From NCBI RefSeq assembly GCF_004054195.1, contig NZ_SBIW01000002.1, positions 372,001 to 436,000 of the forward strand: DNA of 64,000 nt. The letters are read 5' to 3'. Numbering within the stretch: position 1 is the first letter of the stretch; each line of letters begins with the position of its first letter. Both the position numbers and the translations under genes were made by a program. Source of the stretch: Mucilaginibacter gilvus. GTDB taxonomy: Bacteria > Bacteroidota > Bacteroidia > Sphingobacteriales > Sphingobacteriaceae. Shown here in pieces: positions 57,169 through 64,000 of this stretch. A model generated the notes under the pieces. It saw nothing but the letters and a program-made list of their open reading frames with translations, did not search any database and was not told the origin of the DNA.

Positions 57169-57448
57169 GCTTTTCTTTCAGATACTCATATTTTACATCC
57201 CAAATATTCACATCATCAGGATATTTTCCTTTTAAAATACCTGTTAAAGCCTGAATTTCAGCCGAAACCTCCATTTCTTTTAACCTTTTTAAAAACGGAT
57301 CTTCGGGTATAGCTTCATCTTCCTCAATGGCTTTACTTAGTAATTCGGCAAATATTTTAGATAAACTTTTGCGACGTTTAGACGCATAATGCCTGGCCTT
57401 AGATATGACTTCCGGTTCGATGCTTAATGTTAATTTCGTTGTTGCCAT
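57158..57448 (-). CDS. Antitoxin of the PIN toxin (DUF6364-like)
   Basis: 96 residues, MATTKLTLSIEPEVISKARHYASKRRKS begins with a ribbon-helix-helix-like strand (KLTLSIEPEVI), followed by an acidic helical part with LSKIFAELLSKAIE and a C-terminal segment that likely blocks the toxin. First gene of the operon with pheS. Likely autoregulated through the two repeats around its promoter. Confidence 0.82.
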   Translation of the reverse strand: MATTKLTLSIEPEVISKARHYASKRRKSLSKIFAELLSKAIEEDEAIPEDPFLKRLKEMEVSAEIQALTGILKGKYPDDVNIWDVKYEYLKEKHGL

Positions 57449-57458
57449 AACATTTTAT

Positions 57459-57490
57459 TTATACGTACAAATGTAAAAAACTTATACGTA
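57459..57490 (-). promoter_or_regulatory. Promoter and candidate operator of the toxin-antitoxin-pheS operon
   Basis: Plus-strand 9-mers TTATACGTA at 57459-57467 and 57482-57490 are direct repeats 23 bp apart, each with palindromic TACGTA. Exactly between them lies the minus-strand -7 element TACATTTG (57475-57468). This suits autoregulation by a ribbon-helix-helix antitoxin. Confidence 0.6.
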
Positions 57491-57494
57491 ACAT

Positions 57495-58685
57495 TTATTT
57501 AATCACCGCTAATCCCTTACCAACCTTGGTAAAGGCAGCGATGGCTTTATCCAAATGCCCTTTATCGTGAGCGGCAGAGATCTGTACGCGGATGCGTGCT
57601 TTACCTTGTGGTACTACCGGGTAGTAAAAGCCAATTACGTAAATACCTTCTTCCAACATCTTAGCGGCAAATTCCTGTGCAAGCTTGGCATCGTAAAGCA
57701 TTACGGGGACTATAGGATGCACGCCCGGTTTAATATCGAACCCTGCAGCGGTCATTTTCTCGCGGAAGTATTGGGTGTTGGTTTCCAGTTTATCACGCAG
57801 GTCGGTGGTTTCGCTCAGCATATCCAATACGGCTATTGAAGCTCCGGTAATGGCCGGTGCAAGTGTGTTGCTAAACAAATATGGGCGCGAACGCTGGCGC
57901 AGCATATCAATGATCTCTTTACGGCCAGATGTAAACCCGCCCGACGCACCACCCAATGCTTTACCTAATGTACCGGTAATGATATCTATCTTACCCATTA
58001 CGTTATGGTGCTCGTGCGTACCGCGGCCGGTTTTGCCCATAAAACCACTGCAATGGCTCTCATCTATCATTACCAAAGCGTTGTATCGCTCGGCTAAAAC
58101 GCAAATTTTATCAAGCTGGGCTATGGTTCCATCCATGGAGAATGCCCCATCAGTAACGATGATACGGTGGCGAAGATCTTGTGTAGCTTTCAGCTTTTCT
58201 TCCAGATCGGCCATATCATCGTGCTTATAGCGCTGGCGCTGGGCCTTGCATAAACGCACACCGTCAATAATGGAAGCGTGGTTCAGTTCATCCGAAATAA
58301 TAGCATCCTGATCATTAAATAAGGGCTCGAATACGCCGCCATTGGCATCAAAAGCTGCCGCGTAAAGGATGGTATCTTCGGTGCCTAAAAAATCGGCTAT
58401 TTTTTGCTCAAGTTCTTTATGTATATCCTGCGTACCGCAAATAAACCTAACAGACGACAAGCCATAACCATGGGTATCCATAGCAGCCTTGGCTGCATCA
58501 ATCACTTTTTGGTTGCCAGACAGGCCCAGGTAATTATTGGCGCAAAAGTTTATCACCTCTTTACCACCCTGCACGGTAATATCCGCGCCCTGCGGCGATG
58601 TAATTATTCTTTCTCGTTTATATAGCCCGGCTTCTTCTATACCGGCAAGTTCCTGCTGTAAAACGGGCTGCAATGTTTTATACAT
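57495..58685 (-). CDS. kbl: Glycine C-acetyltransferase (2-amino-3-ketobutyrate CoA ligase)
   Basis: PLP-dependent enzyme joining glycine and acetyl-CoA (threonine catabolism). 396 residues. PLP Lys in [30 protein letters not shown], and [13 protein letters not shown]. 46 bp from the antitoxin start. Confidence 0.94.
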   Translation of the reverse strand: MYKTLQPVLQQELAGIEEAGLYKRERIITSPQGADITVQGGKEVINFCANNYLGLSGNQKVIDAAKAAMDTHGYGLSSVRFICGTQDIHKELEQKIADFLGTEDTILYAAAFDANGGVFEPLFNDQDAIISDELNHASIIDGVRLCKAQRQRYKHDDMADLEEKLKATQDLRHRIIVTDGAFSMDGTIAQLDKICVLAERYNALVMIDESHCSGFMGKTGRGTHEHHNVMGKIDIITGTLGKALGGASGGFTSGRKEIIDMLRQRSRPYLFSNTLAPAITGASIAVLDMLSETTDLRDKLETNTQYFREKMTAAGFDIKPGVHPIVPVMLYDAKLAQEFAAKMLEEGIYVIGFYYPVVPQGKARIRVQISAAHDKGHLDKAIAAFTKVGKGLAVIK

Positions 58686-58704
58686 AATATAGCTATTAAG
58701 GCTG

Positions 58705-58712
58705 CAAAATTA
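58705..58712 (-). promoter_or_regulatory. Probable kbl -7 element
   Basis: Minus strand TAATTTTG (TAnnTTTG), 19 bp before the ATG. Confidence 0.45.
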
Positions 58713-58807
58713 AACATTAACCCCAAATGAACGCTTACCTGCAACATTTTTAATATATTACAGCAGTAAACAAACATTTTGGCATAATTAATATTAATTG
58801 TAAAACC

Positions 58808-61288
58808 ATGAAAAGATATTTACCCCTCCTTGTTTTTTTACTCACTACAATTGGCGCCTCTGCACAGCAATATATCCTGTCGGGTAAAATTACCGGGCAA
58901 AAAAACGAGCCTGTGCCTTTTGCGTCTGTTTATATCCGCAGTTCTACGTATGGCACCACGGCTAACGAGGAAGGTATTTACCATTTTAAACTTAGCCCTG
59001 GCACCTACAATGTGGTTTACCGCTTGGCAGGCTATACGGTTCTATCAGAAACCATTACCATCGTTGATCATGATGAGGTTCACAATATCCAATTAGTAGA
59101 CGAAGAGTTTAAGTTTAGCCAGGTATCCGACAAGTGGAGGCGAAACCAAGACCCCGGCGATACCATCATGCGCATGCTGCTCCAAAAACGCGAAGCGCAT
59201 TTAAAAGAGCTTAAGAGCTACTCCTGCGCGGTTTATATTAAAGGCGTGCAAAAGCTGTTAAGCACCCCAAAATCTTTACGCAGCGAAGCGGTTACCCGCG
59301 CGCTTGACCTCGACTCGCTGGGGCGCGGCATATTGTATCAGTCCGAATCGTTATCAACCTTTAACTACCAATCGCCCGATAAAGTTCGCGAGATCACCAT
59401 CGCCTCAAAAAGCGCGGGTATTAATACGGCATTTGGCTACAATAAAGCATCAGACCTGCAGGTTAATTTTTACAATAATGTTTTCACTATCCCAGGTTTA
59501 AGTACGCGTGGTTATGTGTCACCCGTGGCATCAAACGCTTTTACTTTCTACCGTTATCAGCTTGTGGGCAGCACCGTTCAGAACGGGCAAACCATATACA
59601 AAATACAGGTTATTCCTAAACGTGAATACGGGCAATATTTTACCGGCAGCATTTATATTGTGGAGGGCGAATGGCGAATTTACAGTGTAGACCTGATGCT
59701 TAAAGGTAAATCCAATTCGCTTAACCTGGTTGATACCTTGCAGGTGCGGCAGCAATATATCCCTATTACCGATAGCGTTTGGATGCCGGTTTCTGTACTG
59801 TTCAACTTCAAGGGCTCTGTTTTAGGCTTTAAATTTGGGGGATATTACCAAGGTATATATAACAATTACAAATTAAACCCAAGCTTTCCAGCTAACTACT
59901 TCACCGGTGAAATACTACGGGTAGACACCGCCGCGAATATTAAAACGTCAAATTATTGGGCTGCTAACCGCCCCGTGCCACTAACCCCTCTGGAAACGCG
60001 CGACTATCAGAAAAAAGACAGCGTTGCCGCCTACCACAAAACCGAGGCATACCTGGATACTTTGCAGCATAGGAAAAACGGGATAAATTACCCTGGGTAT
60101 TTGATCTTTGGGTACAGCGCAAGCGACCGGACTGAGAAGGACTCGCTGTATATCTTCCCTTTTTTACAGACTTTTTATTACAACACGGTAGAAGGTTTTG
60201 GTATAAATGCCAAAGTGCGTTACACTCGCATTATTGATGATTTCCATTCGCTGGCTATTACGCCCGCTGTGCGGTATGGTTTCTCCAATAAATTATTCAG
60301 CGCCAATATACTTACCGAGTACAAAAACGACCCTTTCCACAATGCCAAGTTTTGGGTGAATTTTGGCAGCGATGTGCTCGACCTGAACAATGTAGGCACC
60401 CGTTCACTCTATTTTAATACGCTGAGTACTATCCTTAGCGAAAACAACTATGTAAAATATTACCGGTCGCAATACGGAGGCTTTGGTTACCAGCGCGAAG
60501 TTGCCAACGGCGTATTGTGGAGCGCAAGCCTAAGCTATTCGGGCCGCCGCCAGCTTTACAATACCAACTTAGGGCATTTAGTTGATGTAAAAGACAAGGA
60601 GTTTACCTCCAATAACCCATTGGCCCCGGCCGGCACCCCGCCCAACGACCAGTCCTTTTTATTCCCAACACATCAGGCGTTATCGTTTACAACTGCTGCA
60701 ACATTTACGTTCGATCAGCAATATATTACACGCCCAACCGGTAAGTTCAACCTGCCATCCCAGTACCCAACGCTTACAGTTACTTACAAAAAGGGATTCA
60801 ATAACATACTGGGCTCTGATGTGAATTATGATTTTGCATCCGCGGATATTTCGCAATACAATATTCGTATCGGCCTGTCTGGTTATTCTTCATTTAAGCT
60901 TACCGGCGGCGGTTACTTCAATAATAAGAAACTGTACTTTATGGATTACTACCACTATTTAGGTAACCAGGGTACCACTTTCGATCCTACCTACATTGGC
61001 AGTTTCCACTTCCTTCCGTTTTATACTTATAGCACCAACGGCGGCTTTTTAGAGGCTCACTACCAGCATAACTTTGCAGGTTCGTTGTTAAATAAAGTCC
61101 CTTACCTGCGCCGTTTAAAACTGGAAGAAGTAATAGGTGCCAACTTTTTAACCACCAAAGGCAACCCCAATTACCACGAATTTTATGTAGGCGTGCAGCG
61201 CCTCATCTTCCGGGTGGATTATGGTATCTCCTACGCCGGCAACAAAAAGTACCTGCAGGGATTCAGGATATTTTATGGTATAAGGTAA
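58808..61288 (+). CDS. DUF5686 outer-membrane protein with carboxypeptidase-like regulatory domain
   Basis: 826 residues with a signal peptide, an N-terminal CarboxypepD_reg-like beta-sandwich (GKITGQKNEPVPFASVYIRS), then a DUF5686 domain and a C-terminal barrel ending FRIFYGIR. Found widely in Bacteroidota and often cargo or assembly related; function unknown. Single gene. Confidence 0.87.
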   Translation: MKRYLPLLVFLLTTIGASAQQYILSGKITGQKNEPVPFASVYIRSSTYGTTANEEGIYHFKLSPGTYNVVYRLAGYTVLSETITIVDHDEVHNIQLVDEEFKFSQVSDKWRRNQDPGDTIMRMLLQKREAHLKELKSYSCAVYIKGVQKLLSTPKSLRSEAVTRALDLDSLGRGILYQSESLSTFNYQSPDKVREITIASKSAGINTAFGYNKASDLQVNFYNNVFTIPGLSTRGYVSPVASNAFTFYRYQLVGSTVQNGQTIYKIQVIPKREYGQYFTGSIYIVEGEWRIYSVDLMLKGKSNSLNLVDTLQVRQQYIPITDSVWMPVSVLFNFKGSVLGFKFGGYYQGIYNNYKLNPSFPANYFTGEILRVDTAANIKTSNYWAANRPVPLTPLETRDYQKKDSVAAYHKTEAYLDTLQHRKNGINYPGYLIFGYSASDRTEKDSLYIFPFLQTFYYNTVEGFGINAKVRYTRIIDDFHSLAITPAVRYGFSNKLFSANILTEYKNDPFHNAKFWVNFGSDVLDLNNVGTRSLYFNTLSTILSENNYVKYYRSQYGGFGYQREVANGVLWSASLSYSGRRQLYNTNLGHLVDVKDKEFTSNNPLAPAGTPPNDQSFLFPTHQALSFTTAATFTFDQQYITRPTGKFNLPSQYPTLTVTYKKGFNNILGSDVNYDFASADISQYNIRIGLSGYSSFKLTGGGYFNNKKLYFMDYYHYLGNQGTTFDPTYIGSFHFLPFYTYSTNGGFLEAHYQHNFAGSLLNKVPYLRRLKLEEVIGANFLTTKGNPNYHEFYVGVQRLIFRVDYGISYAGNKKYLQGFRIFYGIR

Positions 61289-61291
61289 CCC

Positions 61292-61326
61292 AAGTGTTCC
61301 ACTTTTGCACGTGGAACACTTATTTT
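61292..61326 (+). terminator. Terminator of the DUF5686 gene
   Basis: AAGTGTTCCAC pairs with GTGGAACACTT (11-bp perfect stem, 8-nt loop), followed by ATTTTT. Confidence 0.75.
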
Positions 61327-61573
61327 TAATTTACCATTGACTGTCAGCATTTTACATTTTTTCATGAAACACTTTGGAACACCCCCGTTCTTTAGATAAC
61401 ACTTGTAAATTATTTGCCATCAATTATTTATTAAAAATCGTAAAATATTGTGGAACACCACTTGTAAAACACTTTGTTTTGCGATTAAAGCTTCCGGCAC
61501 CATTGTAGCAATGTTCGCGACAGTATAAATGTAGATGCTACTCCTTAACCTTTTCCCTTTCCGCCCAAATCCG

Positions 61574-61581
61574 TATCTTTG
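61574..61581 (+). promoter_or_regulatory. Probable trhO -7 element
   Basis: TATCTTTG matches TAnnTTTG, 39 bp before the ATG at 61621. No upstream TTG at standard spacing. Confidence 0.45.
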
Positions 61582-61620
61582 CACCTCATTTAACACTGTT
61601 TGCAGCAGTATCAATGGTTT

Positions 61621-62583
61621 ATGGCAAAATACAACACACTACTATACTATTGTTATTCCACAATAGCCGATGCGGAGCAATTTGCTGCCGATCACTTAAA
61701 ATTCTGTAAAAGTTTAGCGTTAACAGGCCGCATTATTGTTGCCGAAGAGGGTTTGAACGGTACCGTTTCAGGCTCTGCCGAATCTTGCAGAACCTATATG
61801 GATACCCTGCACGCTGATGAGCGATTCGCCGGTATCGATTTTAAAATTGATGCGGTGGACGAGCCGTCGTTTGTGAAAATGCACTGCCGGTATAAATCGG
61901 AGATCGTACACTCGGGCCTGCGCGACCCTCATATGATCAACCCCCAAAAACAAACCGGCAAACACCTGGAGCCTGCGGAGTTTTTGGCGATGAAAGACCG
62001 CGACGATGTGGTGGTGCTTGATGTACGCTCCAACTACGAGCACAACCTCGGCAAATTTAAAAATGCGGTTACGCTGGATATCGAGAACTTCCGCGATTTC
62101 CCGGCCATGATAAACGAACTGGCGCAGTATAAAGATAAAAAGATCCTCACCTATTGTACCGGCGGCATAAAATGCGAAAAAGCATCCGCCCTGTTACTGC
62201 ACGAAGGCTTTAGCGATGTGTACCAATTACATGGCGGCATCATTAAATATGGCAAAGAAACCGGCGGCGAAGATTTTGAAGGCAAATGTTATGTGTTTGA
62301 TAATCGCCTTTCGGTGGATGTTAACAGCGTGAACCCGGTAGTGATATCTACCTGCCTAAACTGTGGCAAAACCACGCCGAAGATGATCAATTGCGCCAAC
62401 CCCGAGTGCAACGAACACTTTACCCAGTGCGAAGAATGCGGCACCGGCATGAATGGCTGCTGCAGTGATGCCTGTAACGAGCATCCGCGCAAACGTATTT
62501 ATGATGGCACAGGCTATTACGTAAAAGTACCACAGCCGGTAAATATGGCTAAAAAGGGCGATAAGCTGCAGTTGACTGATTAA
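61621..62583 (+). CDS. trhO: tRNA uridine-34 hydroxylase / rhodanese-domain protein
   Basis: About 320 residues from ATG 61621 (TTG at 61600 is in frame). N-terminal acylphosphatase-like UPF0176 domain (IVAEEGLNGTVSG), rhodanese domain with active-site C179 in YCTGGIKCEKAS, and a C-terminal Cys-rich tail (CLNCGKTTPKMINC, CEECG). Produces 5-hydroxyuridine in tRNA in relatives. Confidence 0.92.
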   Translation: MAKYNTLLYYCYSTIADAEQFAADHLKFCKSLALTGRIIVAEEGLNGTVSGSAESCRTYMDTLHADERFAGIDFKIDAVDEPSFVKMHCRYKSEIVHSGLRDPHMINPQKQTGKHLEPAEFLAMKDRDDVVVLDVRSNYEHNLGKFKNAVTLDIENFRDFPAMINELAQYKDKKILTYCTGGIKCEKASALLLHEGFSDVYQLHGGIIKYGKETGGEDFEGKCYVFDNRLSVDVNSVNPVVISTCLNCGKTTPKMINCANPECNEHFTQCEECGTGMNGCCSDACNEHPRKRIYDGTGYYVKVPQPVNMAKKGDKLQLTD

Positions 62584-62599
62584 TAGCTATCTTCATTTC

Positions 62600-63202
62600 A
62601 TGAGAAATACGCTTACGCTAATGGTATGTTTGCTGTTTGGCTCGATGGCATTAGGGCAAAACAATTGCAACTCCAAAGATTTTAAAAAACTTTTTGCATT
62701 ATCAAACCAGGCTTCCGTAGCAGATTCGACGTTTACAGCCGGGCTGAAGATTTTCAAGAAATTGGAGGCCGGCAAATGCCACGACTACACCACGAAAAAC
62801 GTTAAGCATCCAGATTCGGTAATTGCATCGCTTACCAGGATTTTCGGCGATATCTGCCTAAAGGCTAATAGCCGCAGGGCTATAAATGAATATGTAACTT
62901 ATTTAAACAGGCATACCGGGTCCGCCGAAGAACAACTCTCTTTTTCTTTTGAACAGTTGTTTGTTCAACAACCGGCAGATGTACTTTCTGTTATCGGAAC
63001 TGATAACCGTTTAATGAAACATTTGGTATGGGGCTTTGTAAACAACCATTACAATGCAGGGCCCGGTAGTTCCAGATTAAACATCAAAAATTATAACGCT
63101 GTATTTTATCGGGTCAACCCACAGATGAAGCAGTTATATCCGAAATATAAAACGCAGATTGATTACTTGCTCAGCGCCATCAAATCTGAGCTAAAAGGAT
63201 AG
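62600..63202 (+). CDS. Secreted protein of unknown function
   Basis: 200 residues with a signal peptide (MRNTLTLMVCLLFGSMALGQ), two Cys pairs near residues 23 and 59, helical afterwards. No family recognised. 16 bp after trhO, so probably co-transcribed. Confidence 0.6.
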   Translation: MRNTLTLMVCLLFGSMALGQNNCNSKDFKKLFALSNQASVADSTFTAGLKIFKKLEAGKCHDYTTKNVKHPDSVIASLTRIFGDICLKANSRRAINEYVTYLNRHTGSAEEQLSFSFEQLFVQQPADVLSVIGTDNRLMKHLVWGFVNNHYNAGPGSSRLNIKNYNAVFYRVNPQMKQLYPKYKTQIDYLLSAIKSELKG

Positions 63203-63478
63203 TACGGCTTGTTTCGGCTAAAGCCGGGTCTATCGCCTGTTATTCGTCCCATAAATGGGGCGGCAATAAAGTTGCATATCGCTCAATATCTGAAAGAATT
63301 AGGTAGCCTATTTGGAAAGGCTCCCCCAATCATTGCCGTCGGTTTCAACCGACGGAACACGGCGCAAAGATATTGGCTTTAGCCAAACCCCACTCTGTAA
63401 GCTAATTTCTTTTTATTCAATCCCAAAACTGTATTTTCGTACCATATTTGGCGGCTACCTATCGCTATCCATCATCCT
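63203..63478. repeat. GGCTAAAGCC palindromic element, copy 2, and remainder
   Basis: GGCTAAAGCC (63215-63224), GTCCCATAAATGGGGC, a hairpin CCGTCGGTT-TC-AACCGACGG (63336-63355) and inverse GGCTTTAGCC (63375-63384). The inner hairpin plus CGGCAAT is inverted relative to copy 1. The last 90 bp before the glucoamylase-like frame carry no further feature. Confidence 0.85.
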
Positions 63479-64000
63479 ATGCGTAAATACGTTCCGCTGT
63501 ACGCCAAACAATATTTTACTGCCGATACCCAAAAAGAACGCCGCATACGCGATGTGATCAGCTGGCTTTGGGGCGAAGTGGAATGGAGCTGGTATACCCA
63601 GGGCGGGCGCGATAACCTGTACTGGCACTGGAGCCCCAACAACGGCTGGGTAATGAATTTCCCTATCCGTGGCTTTAACGAGTGTTTGATCACCTATATA
63701 TTGGCCGCGTCGGCTGACCGTTACCCCGTTAGCGCCGACGTTTACCACCGCGGCTGGGCACAAAGCGATTTCTTTAAAAACGGGCAAACCTTTTATGGTT
63801 ATAAATTGCCCCTGGGTTTTGACTATGGCGGCCCGCTGTTCTTTTCGCAATACTCCTTCCTCGGCCTAAACCCAACAGGGTTAAAAGACCGCTATGCCGA
63901 TTACTGGGAGCAGAATTTGAACCATACCCTTATCAACCGCGCATACTGTATTGATAATCCTAAAAAATTCAAGGGTTACGGTGAAAACAGCTGGGGATTA
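63479..64000 (+). CDS. Glucoamylase-family (GH144-like) protein, 5'-truncated and cut by window end
   Basis: 174 codons without stop. From the first codons the frame matches the middle of the family: WLWGEVEWSWYTQGGRDN, LYWHWSPNNGWVMNF, IRGFNECLITYILAAS, YSFLGLNPTGLKDRYADYWE. Family members (endo-beta-1,2-glucanases) have about 150-190 residues before this part, including a signal peptide; here that is absent and the frame upstream hits a stop at 63398-63400 with no start codon other than ATG 63479. Read as a gene that lost its 5' half, next to the palindromic element. Likely non-functional, unless fused elsewhere. Confidence 0.75.
   Translation, partial: MRKYVPLYAKQYFTADTQKERRIRDVISWLWGEVEWSWYTQGGRDNLYWHWSPNNGWVMNFPIRGFNECLITYILAASADRYPVSADVYHRGWAQSDFFKNGQTFYGYKLPLGFDYGGPLFFSQYSFLGLNPTGLKDRYADYWEQNLNHTLINRAYCIDNPKKFKGYGENSWGL

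Larger units (their letters stand above)
61289..61620. other. Intergenic region with repeated GGAACAC motifs
   Basis: No gene longer than 60 codons is convincing. GTGGAACAC or TTGGAACAC occurs three times (61311-61319, near 61375-61383 and near 61451-61459) besides the inverse TGTTCCAC in the terminator. It also holds a trhO promoter. Confidence 0.55.

Noticed and set aside
63455..63850. Minus-strand 131-codon frame at the right end
   Set aside because: It is the antisense shadow of the glucoamylase-like frame, whose plus-strand codons match the family.

Overview
The window looks like chromosomal DNA of a Bacteroidota bacterium, most likely a Sphingobacteriaceae member close to Mucilaginibacter or Pedobacter (inference from protein style). 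The evidence is an alternative complex III operon fused to an aa3 oxidase, many promoters of the Bacteroidota type (TAnnTTTG with an upstream TTTG or TTG), almost no Shine-Dalgarno sequences, SecA and DnaG with Bacteroidota-style features, DUF5686, DUF4369-thioredoxin and LytS/LytTR proteins. I saw no rRNA, tRNA or CRISPR array.

Layout. 1-12.5 kb is one long minus-strand respiratory operon: actA-F (quinol:cytochrome c/oxidase reductase), coxB, coxA and a heme A synthase cut by the window edge. 12.6-24 kb holds a deoxyhypusine-synthase-like gene, an outer-membrane barrel protein, a Uma2 protein, a methyltransferase, a SirB1-like protein, a LytS/LytTR two-component pair, an esterase/unknown/cupin operon and prfB with a canonical programmed +1 frameshift. 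24-35.7 kb holds pgi, tandem DUF805 and tandem DHFR-like paralogues, a GlxA-type regulator, a CPBP protease, the operon dnaG-TM protein-yraN-glutamine cyclotransferase, and a REP-associated (Y1/HUH) transposase beside its likely REP palindromes. 35.9-51.7 kb holds asnS, an M20 peptidase, a SPOR protein, secA, purD, two TlpA-like paralogues, an arginase-fold protein, an SDR and rlmD. 52-64 kb holds a 35-residue acidic microprotein gene, a ferritin-like diiron protein, CreD, TetR, a degenerate Rieske-like lipoprotein, pheS joined to a PIN/antitoxin pair, kbl, a DUF5686 protein, trhO and a glucoamylase-family gene that appears to have lost its 5' half beside a repeat.

How genes work together. 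The act-cox genes form one quinol-to-oxygen electron transfer chain, and the heme A synthase supplies its cofactor. The antitoxin-PIN-pheS-Rieske-like-TetR genes overlap or nearly touch, so an essential tRNA synthetase subunit is coupled to a toxin-antitoxin module; TetR probably controls the next genes, creD and the diiron protein, through two CTTTG-N5-CAAAG palindromes.

The strongest non-genic signal is the intergenic DNA. At least eight families of short inverted-repeat elements sit between genes, including REP-like hairpins in two clusters (one next to the transposase), a CCCCCTGAAGGGGG pair element that supplies the last codons of the SirB1-like gene, and a GGCTAAAGCC element found twice. 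I found no wholly new multi-gene system. The best candidates for follow-up are the REP/transposase pair, the pheS-linked toxin-antitoxin operon with its operator, the microprotein, and several family members that have lost canonical metal ligands (DnaG, Rieske-like, arginase-like, heme A synthase).
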